Position numbers and translations under genes: made by a program. From Panulirus ornatus (lineage: Eukaryota; Arthropoda; Malacostraca; Decapoda; Palinuridae): a DNA stretch of 64,000 bases. Below are positions 39,829-48,800 of this stretch, in pieces; position 1 is the first letter of the stretch, and every line of letters starts with the position of its first letter. Where the stretch lies: contig NC_092265.1 of NCBI RefSeq assembly GCF_036320965.1, positions 1,770,001-1,834,000 of the forward strand. The letters are read 5' to 3'. Under the pieces are notes generated by a model. It made no database searches. It worked only from the letters and a program-made list of their open reading frames with translations, and was not told where the DNA came from.

Positions 39829-42800
39829 CCCTTTTAAAACTCATCTTGTTTATCACCAGCAGTGGTTCACTAATCTTTTAAGCACAATTAGTCACTGTTC
39901 TACTTTTTCCTCAGTAATTCTTACTCTCAGTTTTATCCCCATTTCCTGTATTCTGTTGAGCAGTTACTGCCTTCATCCAGTCATCAGGCACCCAGCCACC
40001 TTATCATGCATCCATGCACAATTTCCTGATCCACTCAACAGCAGTTTCACCTCCACTCTTCAACATCTCACTTACCATTCTACCTGTGCCTTCAGCTTTT
40101 TCATTCTTTAAGACCTTTGTTGTTCCTCTTACTTCTTCCTTTGTATTATCTTTGCCTTCTGTATACCTAATTATCTCTCTTGATACTACTCCAGTATATT
40201 ATTCTTCCTATAGTAATAAACACAAGTGTGCAGAATTTATATGTTTAGAAAAGCAGGTGTTAAAGTGCATAGGAAGGTAGTAAGAATGGTAGTAAGACCT
40301 TTTTAGATGAAAGTAGTGCATATTGATGGTCAGTTTGGATATGAATGTGTGGTTTGGAAAAGATGCAGAAAGTCAGAATTCAGAAATTTGTTCTCAAGAG
40401 AAAAAGGGCCTGTACCACAATCCATTGAGGTCCCTTCATTACAAAATTGCTATTTGTAACTGTCAGCACACTTGTAAGCATCATTCGATTGTGCTCCATG
40501 CAAATTTTCTCCTGTCTTTAAGAGCTTCAATAATATCTTAAAAACCTGACAGCATCATAGATCATTTTGTCTCAGTTCTAACTTGCTTATAATGTAACTA
40601 ATGATCAAGGGTATCCTTTGCCTCTGCAAAAAAATCTCCCATATTCATTCTCTCTCAAAACTTACTCCATATTCCCTACCACTCTTGTATCAGAATGCCT
40701 TGTTCCCAGCCACTGCTATATCCTAATAATAATGTAGCCACAGTGATGTCCTTACACCTATTCCTGCCATATGTATAGGATCCACCACCCCACATATTTC
40801 ATCATATTACTTTATGCTCCTGCTGTTGTCTTTCGTATCCCCTCCTTCAAACTGTTCATTATCCCAAAATTTCTTTATGGCAGTTTTCTTTTAATTGCCC
40901 ATTAGTTAAGGGAAATGAAAATTTCCCTCATCCCCTGTACATTCATCTTTGGCCATAGTTGTACTTATTTTCAATAAGTCCAGTGTGTGGAGGCACCTAG
41001 AGGAATGAACCGTGTCTCTGCCTGTTTGCTAATAGCCTACCACCACTTGTAATTTTTTGAGGAAGCTTATTATCATCCAAAATATCCTGTCTTTTAAGTT
41101 TATCAACAGCATGCTTACAGTCACTTACTACTATGGTATCATTTTTGGAATTGAAGTGTTTTTTATCATTGAAAGCTTCATTCATAGCAACTAGTTCTGC
41201 CTATGTCAAGGAAACTCCATCACTCATTCTACCATATTTCTTATTCCAGAACCCATTTCTTTGTCACAAATCCCATTCCATCTCTTGCATGATCTTGAAC
41301 ACTACCATCAGTGAAAGAAACATCATCATTATCTTTCTGTTCTACATTACTCTTTTCGAGTGGAAGAGCCTTTGCCTGCTTACTGGCAACATTAACTTTT
41401 CTGTCTTATAATAAGAGGGTTGGGGAAAATGATTTGGTAAACAGAGAAGAGGTAGTAAAAGCTTTGCGGAAGATGAAAGCCGGCAAGGCAGCAGGTTTGG
41501 ATGGTATTGCAGTGGAATTTATTAAAAAAGGGGTTGACTGTATTGTTGACTGGTTGGTAAGGTTATTTAATGTATGTATGACTCATGGTGAGGTGCCTGA
41601 GGATTGGCGGAATGCGTGCATAGTGCCATTGTACAAAGGCAAAGGGGATAAGAGTGAGTGCTCAAATTACAGAGGTATAAGTTTGTTGAGTATTCCTGGT
41701 AAATTATATGGGAGGGTATTGATTGAGAGGGTGAAGGCATGTACAGAGCATCAGATTGGGGAAGAGCAGTGTGGTTTCAGAAGTGGTAGAGGATGTGTGG
41801 ATCAGGTGTTTGCTTTGAAGGATGTATGTGAGAAATACCTAGAAAAGCAAATGGATTTGTATGTAGCATTTCTGGATCTGGAGAAGGCATATGATAGAGT
41901 TGATAGAGGTGCTCTGTGGAAGGTATTAAGAATATATGGTGTGGGTGGCAAGTTGTTAGAAGCAGTGAAAAGTTTTTATCGAGGATGTAAGGCATGTGTA
42001 CGTGTAGGAAGAGAGGAAAGTGATTGGTTCTCAATGAATGTAGGTTTGCGGCAGGGGTGTGTGATGTCTCCATGGTTGTTTAATTTGTTTATGGATGGGG
42101 TTGTTAGGGAGGTGAATGCAAGAGTTTTGGAAAGAGGAGCAAGAATGAAGTCTGTTGTGGATGAGAGAGCTTGGGAAGTGAGTCAGTTGTTGTTCGCTGA
42201 TGATACAGCGCTGGTGGCTGATTCATGTGAGAAACTGCAGAAGCTGGTGACTGAGTTTGGTAAAGTGTGTGAAAGAAGAAAGTTAAGAGTAAATGTGAAT
42301 AAGAGCAAGGTTATTAGGTACAGTAGGGTTGAGGGTCAAGTCAATTGGGAGGTAAGTTTGAATGGAGAAAAACTGGAGGAAGTAAAGTGTTTTAGATATC
42401 TGGGAGTGGATCTGGCAGCGGATGGAACCATGGAAGTGGAAGTGAATCATAGGGTGGGGGAAGGGGGCAAAAATTCTGGGAGCCTTGAAGAATGTGTGGA
42501 AGTCGAGAACATTATCTTGGAAAGCAAAAATGGGTATGTTTGAAGGAATAGTGGTTCCAACAATGTTGTATGGTTGCGAGGCGTGGGCTATGGATAGAGT
42601 TGTGTGCAGGAGGGTAGATGTGCTGGAAATGAGATGTTTGAGGACAATGTGTGGTGTGAGGTGGTTTGATCGAGTAAGTAATGTAAGGGTAAGAGAGATG
42701 TGTGGAAATAAAAAGAGCGTGGTTGAGAGAGCAGAAGAGGGTATTTTGAAATGGTTTGGGCACATGGAGAGAATGAGTGAGGAAAGATTGACCAAGAGGA

Positions 42801-45800
42801 TATATGTGTCGGAGGTGGAGAATGAGGAGAAGTGGGAGACCAAATTGGAGGTGGAAAGATGGAGTGAAAAAGATTTTGAGTGATCGGGGCCTGAACATGC
42901 AGGAGGGTGAAAGGCGGGCAAGGAATAGAGTGAATTGGATTGATGTGGTATACCGGGGTTGACATGCTGTCAGTGGATTAAATCAGGGCATGTGAAGCGT
43001 CCGGGGTAAACCATGGAAAGCTGTGTGGGGCCTGGATGTGGAAAGGGAGCTGTGGTTTCGGGCATTATTGCATGACAGCTAGAGACTGAGTGTGAACGAA
43101 TGAGGCCTTTGTTGTCTTTTCCTAGCGCTACCCCGCACACATGAGGGGGGGGAGGGGGATGGTATTCCATGTGTGGCGGGGTGGTGATGGGAATGAATAA
43201 AGGCAGACAGTGTGAATTGTGTATATGGGTATATATGTATGTGTCTGTGTGTGTATATATATGTGTACATTGAGATGTATAGGTATGTATATTTGCGTGT
43301 GTGGACGTGTGTGTATATACATGTGTATGGGGGTGGGTTGGGCCATTTCTTTCGTCTGTTTCCTTGCGCTACCTCGCAAACGCGGGAGACAGCGACAAAG
43401 CAAAATAAAAAAAAATGATAATATATCAGTTTTGGGGTGTGTCAAGGTTGTTTGATGTCACTAAGGTTATTTAATGTTTTTAAGGATAGGGCATTGCAAT
43501 AGCTGAGAGTGTGATGGGATGATTGTTTTGTTATACTGAACCATAATGAATCATAATAGAAGGTGCTGTACTTACTTTGTGCAGATGGCATTTTGCAGTT
43601 AGGTAAATTAGAGGAAGAGTATTGCAGGCTTGTGTGATGATGTGTGTAGAAGGATGCTAAACTTGAATATGAATAAAAGTAAGATGCTAGTTTTTGAAGA
43701 GGAAGGGGTTCATATTGTAAGGTCAGTTTACATGATGAACGGGGAATTATGGTTGAATTTAAGTTTGTGGAAGTGAAGTTTAGCTTGGATGGTAGTAAGA
43801 AAGCTGAAGTTGAAAGTAGAATCTTGTAAGGGAGAAATATTTGGTGTGCACTAACAGCTCAGGTGATTGGCAAAAATATGAGCTTAGGGTGTAAAAAGCA
43901 TGCATGAAGGAGCACTCATTCTAGTGCTAATATATGACTTTGAAACCCAAGTAGGCAGTAGCTGGTAGGCAGCCAACGACCATGGAGGTACATTATCAGA
44001 ACTACCTGCCTGGGTATCAGGAGGGCTAATGATGGCTGCGTAACGAGCCAGCTTTTCATTGGTTGTCAAGTTGCATTCCTCTGACCTAGGTAGTTGTCTT
44101 TTCTTTCTCACTCACACGTGGACTACTGGCATTCTGTCCTCATACATAAAATTGCTCTTTTTCATACATAACACTTGACAACACTTAACTCACACAGCCC
44201 ATTCTTCATAACTTTAGATTTTCCTGCTGTGAGCACTCTGTATTAGCCCTGCCTTTTGGCAAGATGGTAGGAACAGTAGACAGAAGTAGTAGATAGGAAC
44301 ATTATTGCAAGAATATCAGGTAGAAGTAGCAGGCAGGAGCATTAGATAGAAATAGTCACTAGGAACATTAGGTAGGAGCCTCTGCAAACACTGCACTAGT
44401 GTTGCACTCTGCTGTTGGCCTGAACAGGTTGAGGCACTAAAGGCTAAGAAGTGGCACATAAGTTCACTAGTTATGGAGACTATTGCCATGGCCACTCCCT
44501 TAAGTGAGTTAAAGTTGGAACAGGCATCACAGATATAAAGAGATAGATAGATAGATAGAACCTAAGAGTATATAAGTCAGGATAGGTAAGCAATAAAAAT
44601 AATATAGACAGATTATTTACCTAGTATAGATAGAATTGGGAGAATAGATTGTATGAAGTTTTAAGATGTGAAAAGGTTTTGTGGTGTGAAGTTGTTAGAA
44701 AGGCACATGGTTGAGACTATTAGGGTGGTATGATCACATGGAATATATGGCACATGATAGGTTAGTTAAGAAGGTACACTGCTATATATATTTAAGGTAC
44801 AGGGATGAGAGGTAGACCACAAAAGACAGGGGGCATGGTTAGGGATATTTTAGCTGAAGATGTCAAAGGAATAAATTAGGGTTGCATGCACTGACAATAG
44901 TTTTTGTATGGAAGTGGTATGAATGGAAACTGGTCTCATTTGATAATACATCTTAGTGCATAAAGCAAAAGAAATTAAGAAGTGCTCTTATAAATGTGGA
45001 AGTTCCATTCTCATTGAACTTAATTGGCATGGGCTGAGGATCTGTGAGAAGTTTTGCTGAGGCTGTATGCAACATATCCACATCAATGAATTGGAATGAA
45101 GTAATGATTACAAGTAGGTCAGTAGAAAGATAGTTAGATTTTGTCTTCATTTTATAGGTATAAGCCTCCATTTTATCATTTGCAGATATAACAGCCATTG
45201 AACCAGAGTGGTTGGCAGTTTTTGCACCAAATCTTTGTACTTTCTCTCTGCCTTTGGAATCTCCAGAACCTCGCTATGATGCTGAAAGAGACAGAGTTGT
45301 TTGCCACAGAACAGCCACGTTCGGTATTTATTACATGGAATTCTGATGTTATATAACTATGATATATTTATATATAACTTTAGCTACTGCACATTAATTA
45401 CTGTTGATAGAAGTACACTTAGAATGTGTTCAGTATACTGAGTTAGAAAGAATGGCCCAACCCAACCACATACACGTGTATATACTTAAATGCCCTTACA
45501 CGTGCATATACATACCTATACATAAATGCCCACACACGCACATATACATACCTATACATTTCAATGTATACATACATGTACATACGCAGACATATACACT
45601 TATACACGTGTACATATTCATACATGCTGCCTTCATCCATTCCCCCTGCCACCCCGCCACACATGAAATAGCACCCCCCTCCCCCTGCACACGTTCAAGG
45701 TAGTGCTAGGAAAAGACAACAAAGGCCACATTCATTCACACCCAGTTTATACCTGTCATGTGTAATGCACCGAAACCACAGTTTCCTTGCCACATCCATG

Positions 45801-48800
45801 CCCCACAAAACTTTTCATGGTTTATTATATATTATTATTTAAGGGCCAGTACTAATTTTACATTAAGTGAAAAGTTATTGAAAGTAGCTAAACCTTTTTT
45901 TTTATTCTTGTGATTTTGATTGTTCATCAGCTTAACAGTATCATGAGTCCAGTCTCTGCCATAGACATATTTATGCTGCTTTGTTTATGCTACCATGTAT
46001 CTCATGTTTCAAGTTACTAGAAAAATTGTGGACCAACCTGTACAAATTTCAGGTCTACCAGGATGGAATATCCCAGAAGTAGAGGTAGAATATCCTCATG
46101 GACGAGGTCTCTTCCACTGGGTGGCTTATTTCTTCTTGTTGGGCAGCTTATGTCCACCTCTCAAAAACTTTGTTGAGCATCTTCATGAACCTAGAACTTT
46201 AGTTAACCCTGTTGCTATTAGGTAAGTAGTAAGAAATGGTTGAACAAGTTGAAGTAAATATATAGAGTAAGGAAGCATGTGGTTAAGCAATACATGTGGT
46301 ATGGAAGAATGATTCAGACTTTTTGGTACAATACTGGGGTAAGTTAGCTGTAAATAACAAGAAATAGCTTATTATATTCAGTAATGAGATAAATGGATCT
46401 ATTGTATAACTATAGATACTATAGAAGGACCGACATTAGTCCTGATACAGTTTTTTAAGTTCATACCCACAGTGCTTATGACCTTTGACATTTGTGTAAG
46501 CCTGCTGTTGCTTTTGATATAAAGTGTGGATTTACATTGGTCAATGCAGTGTTTGAAGAATGAATGATCAGTGTAAGAGGATGAAAGTTGTTGATAGCTT
46601 TAAGAATGATGATTACATAGGTTGGACCGATTTGTGCAGTAATGGAACTTTTGAATGGACAGGGTGAGAGGTGTGAGATCAGATTTGTTAGCTGGTGTCA
46701 GTTCAAGCTTAATAGTTATGAGATTCAGATATGACTGTCTTGAAATTACTGTATCTATTGCAGAGGTGCTATGTAATGAAAGGACAATCATACTGATGGT
46801 GTGGCTCCAGTGGATATGCTTTATGTCATGGATAACATGGAGGGAGTGACAAGTAGGTATGAGGTCCCAGGTGACAATGGCAGTGATGAAAGATTATGTG
46901 TGGAATATATGCATCAGTTGGTATGTGAGAGCAGATAAGAGGAGACCTATTGGTACATGACAAGGCTATCTGCTTCATAACCTAAATTATAGGAAAACAG
47001 GATAGATAAACGGAAGATGTTTCCCCACCCATCTCTCCAACTCAGCAGGAAAGAAGAAAATAATGAGAAAAACATCATCTAGTATGGGAAAAATTTTATT
47101 GCAAAGCTTGAACATGAAAAATATCCATACCAACTTTACTAACCACTGCACCTGGGCTGAAAATCTAAAAAACAAAAACATGGTTAGATGTCACTTCTTG
47201 AGCCAGGATTATTTACAAATAAAAGATATCACTGACATATATGTCCATCCAAGGCTCCTGCAACCCATGGCTGTGCTGCTTCCAGTAGCAGGGAAATGTG
47301 GGCTCCTTTAGAGTGAGAAGTTCTTCGACTAGACTGTATTGTCTATGATACAGCCTCACCAGAGGAGGCTTTTCACTTGTATTGTAACCTCAACTAGGTG
47401 GAGTCCAGAAACACCATTATTTTATACATGAAGATGGAGATCCACATCTTTGACCCAGATAGCTGTCTTTTCTTTCTGCCTTACATATACATGGACTGCT
47501 GGCATTCTGTCCACAAGCATATAATCTCTCCTTGTCACGTATAACACTTGACAACACTTAACTCACACAACTCATTCTTCACAACTCTTAATTTTCCTGT
47601 GGTGAGTGCTTTGTGCTAGCCCTGCCTTTTGGTGAAATGGAAGTAGCAGTAGATGGAAGCAGTAGGTAGTACTCCGTAGAAGTAGAAGGTTGGATTATTT
47701 GGCAGGAATATTAGGTAGAAGTAGTTGGTAGGAATGTTGGGTAGGAGCCTTTGAAAATGCTGTGCCAATTCTAAAGGCTAAGAAGCAGCATTGGAGTTTA
47801 ACAGTATGGAAACTCTTTTGATGTGACCACCCCTTTGAGGGAGTTCCTAAAAGAAATAGGCATCAAATATATAGCTAGCTAGCTAGCTAGATAGATAGAT
47901 AGATATATTGATTTACAGGGAAAGATAAAAGATGAAGTGCTAAGATTAATGTGGAAGCTTTTGTTCATTGTATCTGATTAGACAGAAGCTGAAGATGTGA
48001 ATGAATGAAATGAAAGGCTTTGTGCATTTGATACAACCTGTGTAAATGGAAATGGAATTTGGTATGATAGTTTAATAGATAGATTGTTATACCAATAAGT
48101 AAATGGCATGAATTGTGAAGTTAAAGGAATCCTAATGAATCACAGGCTAACAATAGGAATTATCACATTGAAAATAGAGGAATATGATGAGGTGTAATTT
48201 ACTGCTTTCATTCTGCTTGGGGCTAGTATTGTTGTATTATCCACAGTTTTCTGTACCCTGACATTTGCAGTTATAATGGATTCAACCATTAGTTGATTAA
48301 ATGTTAGATTCTTTTAGTATTTTCAGGCTAACTCTCTCTTTCTTTCTTGTAGATATCGGGAGCAGCGGGAAAATCTCCTCCGTGCATTAATGAGCAAAGA
48401 TATCACAAATTATGCCAGATTAGCAAATGTATGGGAAAAGAATCCAAAATGTAAGTTTTTACAATACTTTCCTTTTGTATTAGAGGCATGAGAAGTTTTT
48501 TACATGTTTGTTAATATTGAAACATATCACCCAGAGCAGAATGTATCCATTCCCACAAGAGTTTCCACTCACTCTTCTAACCCCAGACAAACATGAACCA
48601 AACTCACACCCTCCAGTCACCTTGAATGGACAGTCTCTTCCACTGAGCAAAACACCAACTATTCTAGTTATCGCATATGACATACACGCCATTCATTCGC
48701 ACACTAATAACAGACACAAAAGCAACTCACAAACTAAATGCCTTTAGGACATCCTCTACAACTGATTCATCCACAACACTTTAAACCGTGCCTCACCTGC

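Noticed and set aside
47880..47906. Possible telomere-like or functional GATA cluster
   Set aside because: It is the simple-sequence tail of a dispersed repeat, present at the same place in other copies.
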